Assembly (NCBI GenBank): GCA_030549335.1
Contig: CM060194.1
Span: 13,084,171-13,148,170 of the forward strand
Source of the DNA: Pontederia crassipes
Lineage: Eukaryota > Streptophyta > Magnoliopsida > Commelinales > Pontederiaceae
Length of the DNA stretch: 64,000 nt
Direction of reading: 5' to 3'
Positions 47,201-58,600 of the stretch are shown here, piece by piece; positions within the stretch are counted from its first letter, which is position 1, and every line of letters starts with the position of its first letter. Below the pieces are notes generated by a model. The model saw nothing but the letters and a program-made list of their open reading frames with translations, had not been told where the DNA came from and did no database searches. The position numbers and the translations under genes are program-made.

Positions 47201-48768
47201 ACTACCTCCTTGCTAGTCGTCCTTTCTCCCCTCAAAAAAAAAAAGCACGAGTTCTCTTTTGATCAAACTCATCTCCCCATTACCTACTACTGTCATAAAC
47301 CCAGAAGTCCAACAAAATCTCATTATACAATACCAAGAACCTGGTTTATATTTTTTATAGCTATTGGATTTTAGGGCAAAAAATATTTTAGTTGTATAAC
47401 CAAATGTAATTATGAGAAAGAATTAACATTACTCACTCCAGAGGATTGTGCTAAAGTATTATCAATCGTCTCATTTCTAGAACTCAGAAGAGCATTTGAT
47501 ATTGCTCCTTCAAGATCTGGATAAGAAGCAGCAGAAAACCTCCAAAATGGGGCAGACTCACCCATCTTCTCGCGCCTCAAAGCAATCTGCATTCAAGCTA
47601 ACAAAACTCAGAAACCAATGCTAGAGCTTCTATTTCAAGCTATAATAACCAGATGATAAAAGAACATGTACAAGCAGTTTATGCATGCATTTGGAAGAGG
47701 AAGGGAATGAGAATGGGGTACCTTTCCAGTTCGAGCAATTTCTTTTATTCCAAATTTGCTCAGGTTCCTCTGAACTGCAACTATTTTCCCAGGGTCTCCA
47801 GTGACCTGCGTGTTAACTATCAAGCGGCATGAACCCTCATTTTTAAGATGGAACAAATAATGATATAGTAATAAAAAAAGATGAATTTAAATAGAGAAGA
47901 CCTCAATGGTTAATGTATGGTCTGATAGATCAACTACTTTGGCTCTAAAAATATCAACTAAACCCATGACCTGCAGAGAGAAAATCAACAGATATTGAAA
48001 CAGAAAAAATATTTTAATTTATGCTCATGCAGTAGAAATCTGACATTGGAAACTAAATGACAGATTCAATAGAAAATATTCTGACACAGGCAAAGGACAA
48101 ACAAAGGAAAAGAAAAGAATAAATCTTGGTGACTAATTGGTCTAAAGACACCTGGAAGCGAACCTAAAAGGAAACAATATATATCGATATCATGCATTTT
48201 GCTCTGCCTCCTCAGGCGACTTTTGCCAGTAGTCCCAAGTTGGAAGCTATAATGACAAACTAGATATGTACCTCCGGCCTCTTTTCTGGCTCCACATTTA
48301 GTTTTATAAGCATCAATTCTCGTTCGACTTGTGGTTCCTTTGAAAGATCTTCGACCTAGAAAGCAATGATAATATGTGAAGCAAGAAAGGCTTGATAAGA
48401 CTCTTAATATTAACCATAAATAATTCATCCAGAAAGAAAGGAGACGGTGCTTAGCAATCCAATATGCAAATACAAGCTGAAACCTTACATGAAGTAATTA
48501 TGCTGTCACAGAATCTAACATAAGCTGGTTTTATTATTATTGTATTAAGCAAAATAATAACCCTTTTCTCGAGTTAAAAGTTACCATATAAGCAACACAT
48601 TTTTTTGTGAATATAATGTGATCCACATTCAACAAAGTTTATGCTTTTGAAGAGCGTTTTACTGGAGAGCGTTGATCACTTTACTGGAAAGCATTTTACT
48701 TGTACATGTTGATCACTTTTACTATATATATATATATGTATATACACATGTATACATACATATATATG

Positions 48769-48803
<35 letters not shown>

Positions 48804-51613
48804 ACACACCCGGATGACAACCACAAACCTGGTGGTCATCCTTTGCCTTCTCAGAATGAGAAATAAATGGGTTGATGTCTCCTTTCTAACAGGAAAAACA
48901 TCCATGTCAAAAAGGAAAGAATGGTACCAATTTTAGATAAAAAATACACAGTTTCAGCTGTGAGGTTTCCATGTTTCAAGTAAGTTTTTTTTTTTTTGAG
49001 AGAGAAGGAAGATTTATATATTTTGGATTCTCAGATAAACATTGGAGATCAATATCAGCATGGAAGTAAAACAGATATAATCTAAAAATAGTTCACTAAC
49101 AAAACCAGAATGCAGAACATACCATCACCATGAGAAACTGTGTTCCACCAGAATTCATACTGTAAAGAACAAGTTACTTTTGTTTACTTGACTCAGATGA
49201 TATACTCAGCATTCAAATTATAGCCTCAAATGCAGCCATAGATTAAGTATAAATATAAACTCCGCCTATGTTTTATAGCCGGTCCCAAGCCCGGATAAAG
49301 GAGGAGGGTTGTGTTAGGCCCCGACAGCCAGCGTAAAATCCTGTCGAATCTCATGAACATTGACTCATGAACATTGATCAACGAATAGAGCGGAATGGCG
49401 TCGTATGATCCATGTAGCCGACCCCACCTAGTGGGATAAGGCTTTGTTGTTGTTGTGTATAAACATGTAGCCGACCCCACCTAGTGGGATAAGGCTTTGT
49501 TGTTGTTGTTTGTTGTATAAAGAGGTCATGGATAAGTTGTGTTTTCTTGATGTTTACAAAGATAAATAGAATGATTGACATGCTATAAACTATAGAGTGA
49601 ATTCCTTTCAAAAGATCATTTCAACCAAGAACGTTGCAAACTTTGTATAACTGGGAAACAATGACAGTTTCTCATTGCAAAAATAATGAAGGAAATTCAA
49701 AACAATTCCTCTTTATGGCAAAGAACACAGTCCATCTCTTAACAAAACAATCCAAGAAGCATGGAAGTTCGAAACAAGTATCAGCCATCATAGACTACAT
49801 GGTGAACAACTTTATTTGTAGCAGAACTAGAGATCATAGAAGTTCAGTTATGCTGTTATAAAAAACGGAATTGTCAACTAACAGTTAAGAGAAGATTCTT
49901 ACCTTCAGAACATTCATAAGCTTGTTTAGCTGCTCTACAACTTGCTGTAGTACTTTCTCAGTCCCTGAGACAACTATAGTGAACAGTGCCTTATCTTTGT
50001 TTAAACCAACTGCAAGTGATTCAATGTTGTATCCCCTTCTAGCAAAGACCCCAGCAATTCGATTTATCATGCCGCTCTCATCACCAACGAACACAGATAT
50101 TGTATGTCGTCTTACCCTACAACAGTGATAGAATGATTACCATGACGTAACCAAACTACTTCAACAAATACAAAAAAGTTAAATGAGCTTAAAATTATTT
50201 GAACTTTGTAGCTTAACTTTTATTTTCAACTGTCAGCATAAGAAAATGGCAAACAAACTTTATGAGCTATATAACAATTCTGTGTCTGATTACCATAAAA
50301 TATTCACTGAATCATGCATGTGTAGTCTTTTTTATTTTTAGGATAAAAGGGTCTAGTCATCTATGTGTGTATATATTGTAGGCCTAAGGTGTAAGAAAAC
50401 ATTCGTCATGCATACAGTCACAAGGTACTCAATGTCTCTATGATTGAGAAAAATGAAGATCATGGAATGACATGCCCACAGCGATCATTGTTGCAACGAA
50501 TCACTGACTCTTGCTTCCACATAAATAACATGAACGATGAGAAAGATAAATTAGAAGATTAAAATAACTTGAGATGTAGGAGACTGGCCAAAACAGTGGT
50601 GAAAGAAGATAAATTATAAGTTTTGTTAGCATATATGTATTAGGCAAAGTTGGATGATCCAAGCGCACGACATCGGAAACCCTTCAAGGGCCAAAAGTAG
50701 AAACAAATCTATGATCTTTCTTATCATAATATATTGACATATAACCTAAAATAAACATATATTATAGCACAAGGGCCACAAAATTAAAGACTCAAATTGA
50801 CAAAGGGGCTGAGAAAACAAATGAGATTGAATCACGACGCAGCAACAACCCGACTTAATGTCGTTTGTACTCAACAGCACCAGAAGTGAAATTTCAAGAT
50901 CTTCTTGCATAAACCTGGATGAGAGGGTATTAAATGCACCTACATACGCGGAGTAAAAACCAAGCTGTGAGAACAACACGTCTCGGATTAAGATTCTAAC
51001 GTGATCGTTTCTATGTTCCTTAATATCTTTTGTACTATGATAAGAAAAAAATCGAAGAACAAAAAAAAACTCCCCTAGTAGTCATTGTTGCAGAGAGAGA
51101 GAACCTAAACAGCAATGACATTCGAAGTTCTGACATCAAAGATTTCCAGTAACAAAAATATATAAACATAACAATAATGCCATCGCCGTGGAAATGATCA
51201 AACTTTTTTTGGGTAGAAAAAATATCTAACTTTTTAATCCAAAGAGAAGTGTCGAAAGAAACCAACTTTACATCACCGAGCAAAATCCAAATGGCACGAG
51301 AAACAAGAAAGGCAGAGTTTTACGGGTTCCTGGGCCTCGGCAGTTCGGTCGAATCGCGGACGGGAACAGCGGGATTACCGATGACCTTCTCGGAAGCCGA
51401 CGCGCGGATCTCCAGCAAAGCCCGGCGCAGGCGCTGCAGCGGGGGCTGAGGCTGGTACACTGTCGCGGCCCGCAACAGGTCGACGGTCCTCGAAAGGGAG
51501 AGGGAGGACCCGAGCTTGCCATGAGACGGGGAAGCGAATGCTTTCGTCGTCGCCGACAGAGGAGATGGTCGAGAGGCTGAGACGGCGGCGGCGGCGGCGG
51601 CGGTAGCAGACAT
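44272..51613 (-). CDS. AHASS: Acetolactate synthase regulatory (small) subunit, plastidial, 502 aa
   Basis: Twelve exons on the minus strand: 51613-51324, 50116-49903, 48355-48272, 47970-47902, 47805-47722, 47586-47437, 46293-46207, 45541-45437, 45352-45230, 45153-45001, 44645-44580, 44355-44272. All junctions are GT-AG and the frame closes at 1509 nt. Residues 1 to about 80 are Ala/Ser-rich and transit-peptide-like. Two ACT plus C-terminal-domain repeats follow (about 97-260 and 327-490), with [20 protein letters not shown] and [20 protein letters not shown] starting them. Plants have this duplicated form (Arabidopsis VAT1 is one). It binds the catalytic subunit in plastids and confers feedback inhibition by valine, leucine and isoleucine; that function is from the family. 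Length is close to the Arabidopsis proteins (about 480-490). Introns carry LINE and RTE fragments. Confidence 0.95.
47009..47240 (+). mobile_element. 5'-truncated L1-type LINE 3' end with 15-bp target duplication
   Basis: Lies in intron 6 of AHASS, antisense to the gene. AAAAGCACGAGTTCT flanks it at 46994-47008 and 47241-47255. It encodes the last LINE residues ([20 protein letters not shown] and on, ending GDWRKFM-stop). A 3' part follows with the hairpin GGACGACTA-loop-TAGTCGTCC at 47196-47222, then TTTCTCCCCTC and an A-tail. The intact duplication suggests a fairly recent insertion. Confidence 0.87.
48690..48865 (+). mobile_element. L1-type LINE 3' fragment with terminal hairpin
   Basis: CTTGTACATG, then a TA-rich run, then hairpin GGATGAC...GTCATCC at 48812-48841 and a CTTTGCCTTCTC tail. 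Order and motifs match the 57730-57832 copy. The A-tail is worn and no target duplication was found; the left edge is approximate. Confidence 0.6.
48726..48800. repeat. TA-rich microsatellite in AHASS intron 2
   Basis: TA and TATG/TACA units directly upstream of a LINE 3' hairpin (48812-48841). Confidence 0.9.
49260..49520 (+). mobile_element. RTE-type LINE (or dependent SINE) 3' end with duplicated tail
   Basis: GGTCCCAAGCCCGGATAAAG (49283) and the CATGTAGCCGACCCCACCTA segment ending in TTG repeats are hallmarks of plant RTE 3' ends and the Au-type SINEs that share them. The tail segment occurs twice in a row (about 49410-49457 and 49466-49511), each ending in TTGTTGTTG. It lies in intron 2 of AHASS. 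Confidence 0.8.
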
Positions 51614-52698
51614 TCCTCAGAGTGCGCGGAAGAGGAAGAAAACTCGGAAAAGATATTTGCTGCAGGGGGGACGAGGGTTTTACAAATTGCTAAAAGGATA
51701 AATTACTTTTCAAAAATTGTGTACACTACAAAAGCTTGAAAGGCATTTATTTGAAAAATTGAAATCCTATTATACAAAATGTATTATAGATTTATGAACA
51801 CTCAGAATAATTTTATGTAAAAAAAAATCATTCGAGAAGTACACTCTACATAATAAATATTATGCAAAATTATACTTTAGATTTATAAAATGTAGTATTA
51901 TAATATTTGCCCCTGAAAATAATCATGCAAGTGTTTTTATTTTTAGAAAAATGATTGGACTAAAATCCCTCTTTGCATCACAAGCTTGAAGGATGACTAA
52001 TTTATTTATGGACAAAACAATTACTCCGAGGGTAGTTACAAACTCTTTCTTGAAAATGTTATTTCAATTTTTGAATTTAGTAGATAAAGATTAGTTGTTT
52101 ATTCCCTTTTTTTTGGCATTTGATAGAGATTGAGGAAGGGAAAATGTGTTTTTCTTCTAAAAAAATTGAATTGAATTACAAAAGAAATAATAAAAAGTGA
52201 AAAAAATTAAAGGGCATCTTCGCAATTTAATTATGTTTTTAGAAAAATGGAGCTGAAATTTGAATAACAATGTACCATTTTTGTAAAAAAAAAAAGAGTA
52301 AACGAACCAAACCGAACCCAAATGATGAGCCAAACCGCGATATTTTGTTGCGCGGTGGACCACGGAGGAATCTGAAGGCCAAAAGGGGCGATATAAATGT
52401 ATGAACAACGTCACGACCGCATCCTGTTCTTGGCGGCTCGTGGCGTTTGGTTCCTCCCTCCGCCTTCTCCGAGAAGGTATGAATAATTTTCACGGAAGAA
52501 AAAGTTTGTTCAGTTCGTTTTTTGTTCCGATTAATCCCCTTTGAGCATGAAAGTGCATTAAAGATCGGTTCTTTTCTGAAATTTTCATGCCTCTCGAACG
52601 GGTTTAGTGTGATGCTTGGGGGAATTTAAGCGTTGCTGATCAGTCCGAACCGTATACGATTTCTGGAGAGCAGGGAAAGCTTCTAGCTTGATTCAAGG
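51614..52698. promoter_or_regulatory. Divergent intergenic region between AHASS and NAD+ synthetase genes
   Basis: About 1.1 kb separates the two start codons, which face away from each other. Regulatory elements for both genes must lie here or in leaders. On the NAD+ synthetase side CTCCGAGAAG followed by GTATGAAT (about 52482) could be the donor of a 5'-leader intron with an acceptor close to the start codon. No TATA box is confidently assigned. Confidence 0.5.
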
Positions 52699-55600
52699 AT
52701 GAGGCTGTTGAAGGTGGCGACTTGCAACCTGAATCAATGGGCTATGGATTTCGACAACAATCTGAGAAACATCAAGGAGTCCATATCCAGGGCGAAGAAA
52801 GCAGGGGCGGCGATCAGGATTGGCCCGGAGCTCGAAATCACGGGCTACGGCTGCGAGGATCACTTTCTGGAGCAAGACACCATCACTCATGCGTGAGTTC
52901 TGATCGTACTCTTGTACTTGACTGCTAGTTTCTGGAGTTTTAGTTTTGTTAGATTCAGCTTCCATCATTTTGATTGTAAACGTCCTTTATTGCCCATATT
53001 ATTGTGAACAGAAAAGGGCTATGCTCAAACTCTGCATCTTCGTAATTAAATTTTGGGTTCTATAATATTTTGTTTCCTAAGGTAATATCTTAATTAAAGT
53101 TCTTCTGATTGAAGTTGTAGATTGATAATACAAGTTATTTATTCGATGCAGATGGGAGTGCTTGAAGGATATTCTCTTGGGAGACTGGACTGATAATTTA
53201 GTTTGTAGCATTGGTATGCCTATTATCCATAACAGTGTGCGGTACAACTGCCAGGTGATATGCTTGAACCGAAGGATACTGATGATTCGCCCTAAGATGT
53301 CCCTTGCCAATGACGGGAATTACAGGGAATTTCGATGGTTTTCTTCCTGGAGTTACAAAGATAAGCTTGTAGATTTCCAGCTCCCTACTGATGTTTCTGA
53401 AGCTATATCACAGATATCAGTGCCATTTGGATACGGATACCTTCAGCTTCTGGATGTGTAAGCAGCATGTTATCAATGCCTTCACTTGATGTGTCTCTTC
53501 TGTACCATGTGACCTTGTCATCGTATCTTTGAATGAGTTTCTCCACTTGTTAAATATTAGAAACCCTCTGGAGACTGCATATGTTTCTTGGACTAATAGA
53601 CTATTTGGGTTTGGGATGTTAGTGCCTCAGTTTTCTATGATGTTATTCTGACCTTAGAACTAAACTCAGTATGCTGATCTAATAAATCATAATGAGAAAG
53701 TAAATCAAATGATGGAATTTAGAATTTTGTTGCAGCAAACACTGTGATAATGATAAATAATATTAGAATGTCAACATAAAATCCTAGTCCTGGTTGAAAT
53801 TTTCATTTATGTGTAGCCAGTGTGTTCCCTGTCATATGATGCTAGATCAGATGGCTGTTACATATGAATTTTCCATTTTTTTTTTCTTAGATAATTTCTT
53901 CATGATAATACAATTGATACAGGCATCTCTTTCTGGGAAGTGCTACAGGTTCTTCTTTTTAGTATATAATAATGATTGACCACTTTGATGAATAATGTGA
54001 TTTTTTCATTCTTCTTTGTGTTGCTGTCATTTCTGTCAGATCTATTGCAGCAGAAACATGTGAAGAACTCTTTACGGCCAATGCTCCTCGTATTGCATTG
54101 GCACTAAATGGCGTTGAGGTCTTTATGAATGCTAGTGGAAGCCATCATCAATTGAGAAAGCTTAATCTTCGAATTGATGCGATGAAAAGTGCAACACACT
54201 TTTGTGGAGGGGTTTACATGTACAGTAATCATCAGGGTTGCGATGGTGGTCGCCTTTATTACGGTATTCTGGTTTTCTTAAAGTTGACAAAGAAACTAAT
54301 CTAGTCTAATTTTCCTTCTCTTCGTGGGTTCTGTGTTATCAATTTTTCTACTCATTTGAATTTGTATTTTTGTAAAAAAAATTTGTTTGAAAAGATAAAA
54401 AAATTAATCATGCCATTACCTCAATCCAATGAGAAAGTTCTCCTTCAATATTCAACATGGGAATCATTTGGTGCGAATTTGTTGAGCTTGATCATCTGAT
54501 GTTTTGGTTGTGGTTTATTTCTAATGACACTGGTGTGTGTGTGTGTGCGCGCTTTTTTTTTTTTGAGGGGGCACTGGTGCGTTGTTAATTCGAATTTCAT
54601 GCTTAGTCTCTGGTCACATGTAGTCTTCTGCTTAAATGACATTATACAATTGTCATGATCTGTAGTGTTTCTTAAAGTTGCAACAGGACTTTCATGATCT
54701 GTAGCGTTTCTGAATTTTGTAAGTAATAAAAACCTAATATTTGCATCCTTTATGGCCTAATATTTGCATCCTTTATGGATCATATCAACGTGAAACATGG
54801 ACATTCATGTCCAATTTATTGTCCATTTAGATTAGACAAATCTTGAGAAATTCTATTCACAAGCCCTTTGAATTTCTTGCTTAGTTTAAGATATTCACGT
54901 CATCTCATTGTTGATATATACGCTAATGCAGTAGTAAATTCTTGATTTTATTTACTCCAAATAGATGGTTGCTGTTGCATTGCTGTGAATGGGGATATTG
55001 TTGCTCAGGGATCTCAATTTTCCTTGAAAGATGTGGAAGTACTGACGGCTGTTGTAGATCTAGATGCTGTAAGCTATACAAATTTCTATTTCCCATGTGT
55101 TTTAATCTATCTTTTTAAAATTTAATCGCATATCTTCTGATCAAAGTTCATTTCATTAATCTACGATGAAAGGTCATACTGTTCCAGATCCGGACTTGTA
55201 TTATCTCTATCTGGCGAAGATAATACAAATCTGGCGCATTCTCCATTCAAAATATGCCAGATTTGAGTGGAGTATTTGACACTGGAAATGCAAAAACATA
55301 ATGCCTATACCCTTATGAGCTTCAAAATTTTCTCGTCTTTTTCAGCTTTTATTACATTTGTGTTTCCCATATTTTGTGTCTATATGCTTGTTAATTAATT
55401 TCTAGGGAAAAGGTAACAACCTGTTGTGGTTTGCTGTCACAAATTGACTGAGTGGTGTAGCCCCATAAGAGCTTGATAGTCATGTATGGTGTAAATTAAG
55501 TAATTAAGTGTGCAGATGTTTTGTGTGTTGAATTGTGATAGTATTGCACAAAATTTGTATATTATTGCATTGCTTCCCATTGTTCTGTCTTGCAATTATA

Positions 55601-58600
55601 ACATCTTTGCAGTAATCAGGTTTCTAGTTACCGAGGATCTGTCAGCAGTTTCAGAGAGCAAGCAAGCCTTCAATCAGAGATATCCTCAGTTGAGGCACCA
55701 TACAAGCTTTGTCAGTCATTTAACCTACAAATGCTTCCTACTATTCCAATTGAGGTCAGCTTCTTCTATAAGTTGTACAACATTGGTAGTTTCTGAAACT
55801 TGTATTTGTTTGATATGTTGAATTGAATTGAATTGATATGAAGTGAACTTCGCCACAGGTGGATGGCTGGTTGCAGTAGAGTTATCTTTTTCTTCCTCTA
55901 AATTTGAAACTTCACTACTGATAAAGTGACAGTTCACTTACCTATGTTCTCTTGTTTCATTGTGAATTGCATTTACTTTGCTATCCGAGGCTTGAACTTA
56001 TAGTAAAATAAGGACACTTTATTTACGTACTCTCATGGGTCATCAGGGGGAATATTTTGATAGGTGAGCACATACTCAAAACAAATAGTTTCTAAAAACA
56101 ATGAACATTACTATAGCAATCCTGGTGCAGCATGCAAGAAGTTTGCTTTGTACAGAACCAATATTTGGACAATGGATGGAAATATTATTCCTTCTGGATT
56201 TGAGATGAAGTTCATGTAACTTTACCACTTAATAGGATAAACATCAATACGTGTGTTGTGTTTAGATATGTCAAAAGGAAATACTTATAATATTTGCAGA
56301 CTACTTATTATCAACTGAGATATGGCTAAAGGCACAAAGTCATCGTGAATATGTTTGATGAATCCCACGAATCAAGGGTGAACATTATCAAGTCTACATG
56401 CCTCATATCGGTTGCTTGGTGGAAGGCATTTATCACTCATTTTCTTTCTCTGGTCTAACTTTGCATGCAGTTTATGCCATAGAAAATTATCCTTCATCCT
56501 TTTAAGCATAAAATATTGTACCTCACCTGTCATTTACTTATAATGGGATGAGATATGTTGCTTCCTTTTCCATGATAATAGTTTACACTGAGCAGAAATA
56601 GGGATGTTTATAACTCCATATTAGATGCTAATATATTTGTGGACTCAAAATCGAATATATCACAGTTCATGGAGATACTAAAACTTGTATCCAGTTCCTT
56701 GGCATGCAAAACTCTTTACTTAGATTTCTCTTTATGTTTGGCTGCAATTTTTTTTCACAAATTGTCTTAATAACTCAGCCTTGCTACATTACCACATAGT
56801 CATCCCCTCTCCTTAAAAACAACGAGCTTAGAGTTCATTTACGAAGATGTCTTAGGTCTATTCACTATACAGGTTAAATATCACCGTCCAGAGGAGGAGA
56901 TTGCTCTGGGACCTAGCTGTTGGTTGTGGGATTATCTACGAAGAAGTGGAGCATCTGGGTTCTTGCTTCCTCTTTCTGGTGGAGCTGATAGTTCCTCAGT
57001 TGCAGCAATTGTTGGATGCATGTGCCAACTCGTGATAAAAGGTCAGTTGTTTAAGACATGGATAACTATCAATATATTTGAGTTGGCTAAGCAAATGGAA
57101 CTAATTTGTAAATTTGATGTTATTTTTAGTCCCATAGTCGGGATCAATAGAGAAATAGAAATGACAGTGTAGTTGCTAACCTTTCTCTTGAAGACCAATT
57201 AAGATTTGCTTCTTGTCTGTCTTCGGAGATTTTCGCTAACACAATTAATTTTAGTACACAAATTTTCAGTCTGCATCATGCTTGAAAGATGCCATTTTTT
57301 TTTTGAAACATGATCATCCTCTATTGTTGGTATTACATGTTGAACAACACATGGAAGGTGAGCGTAATTTGTCACGTTCATGTTCCTGCAGAGTAAGTTT
57401 AGCTTAAATCCATCACATCATCACACTTATTTTTTGGCTGCATCGTGTCACGCGAGGTCTGGTCACGACTGGCCTTGGTTGGAGGCCCTTTCCACTCATC
57501 AGAGGCTTTTTGGCAGTTCCTTAGACTCCATGGCGAACGGAGTATGCGCCGGAGAGTTTTGCTAGCTACTTTCCTTGCCGGTGCATGGGCTATTTGGCTC
57601 CAGCGCAACTGGATTATTTTTGGTGGGGAGAGATGTCAGGTCGATGGTATTGTACACCACTTCGCTTTCCTTCGTCGTGAGTGGGGTTCTGGATAGTGGT
57701 TGTACTTTTGACCTTTTTTTTGTGCCCTCGCCTTGAGGGCTTACACTTGTACATTTCCACGTCATAGTTATATATATATATTCATGGATGACACCCTAAC
57801 TTGGTGATCATCCTTCTTCTCCTCAAAAAAAAAATCATTGAATTAGATAAATAGGCATCTTGTTGATGACCTGCAAGTTAAAGTTGTTTCAAACTAGATC
57901 ATGTTTGAACCGAAATTGGCTAGAAATTTCTTCCACTAGGCTTGGCCGAAATAATTTAGTTGGTGTAGAAATGACTCGAGTGGACATAAGATGTGCAGCA
58001 TAGCATCTAATGACGATTGTGCAAAGAACGACCATTTGAAGAAAACATGTAGAGGAGATCTTGCACCTTTTTTTGGTGTTTTGTATGGATCAGTTTTTGC
58101 ATGTTGAGTTGTGAGCGGAGGTCAGAAATCACAAGAAACCATGGGGGATAAATCCAGTAGTGAAAAATGCCTGGTAGAGTGATTTCTCAAGTGACAGAAG
58201 CCAACATATGAGGATAATCTGACAAAGATTAGGCTACTGAAGCAGGTGCAATGAAATTAGGATGATCAATGAGTATGCAAATTGCCAAATGGGAGTAATG
58301 ACATGTAGTAATAATTCTCCTTGAAGCTGATACCACCTGAAATAGTTGGGATTGAATAAAAAGTGAAGTTCGCCGTCAATGAAAAGAATAGAAGATGGAG
58401 ATTACACTTGTTGGTTTCTAACAACATCAGGAAGAAATCAATGGTTTAAGCTACAATTGGAGCTTTAAATCTCAGTCCACTGACGAGGATAAGTGGCTGA
58501 ATTCACGCAAAGAAAATTTGATAGAACTAATCTGAACTATGATGATCAATTAATGAACATTCAGGCTTATGGGTCTTTTTCAAACTAGGGAATCATAAAT

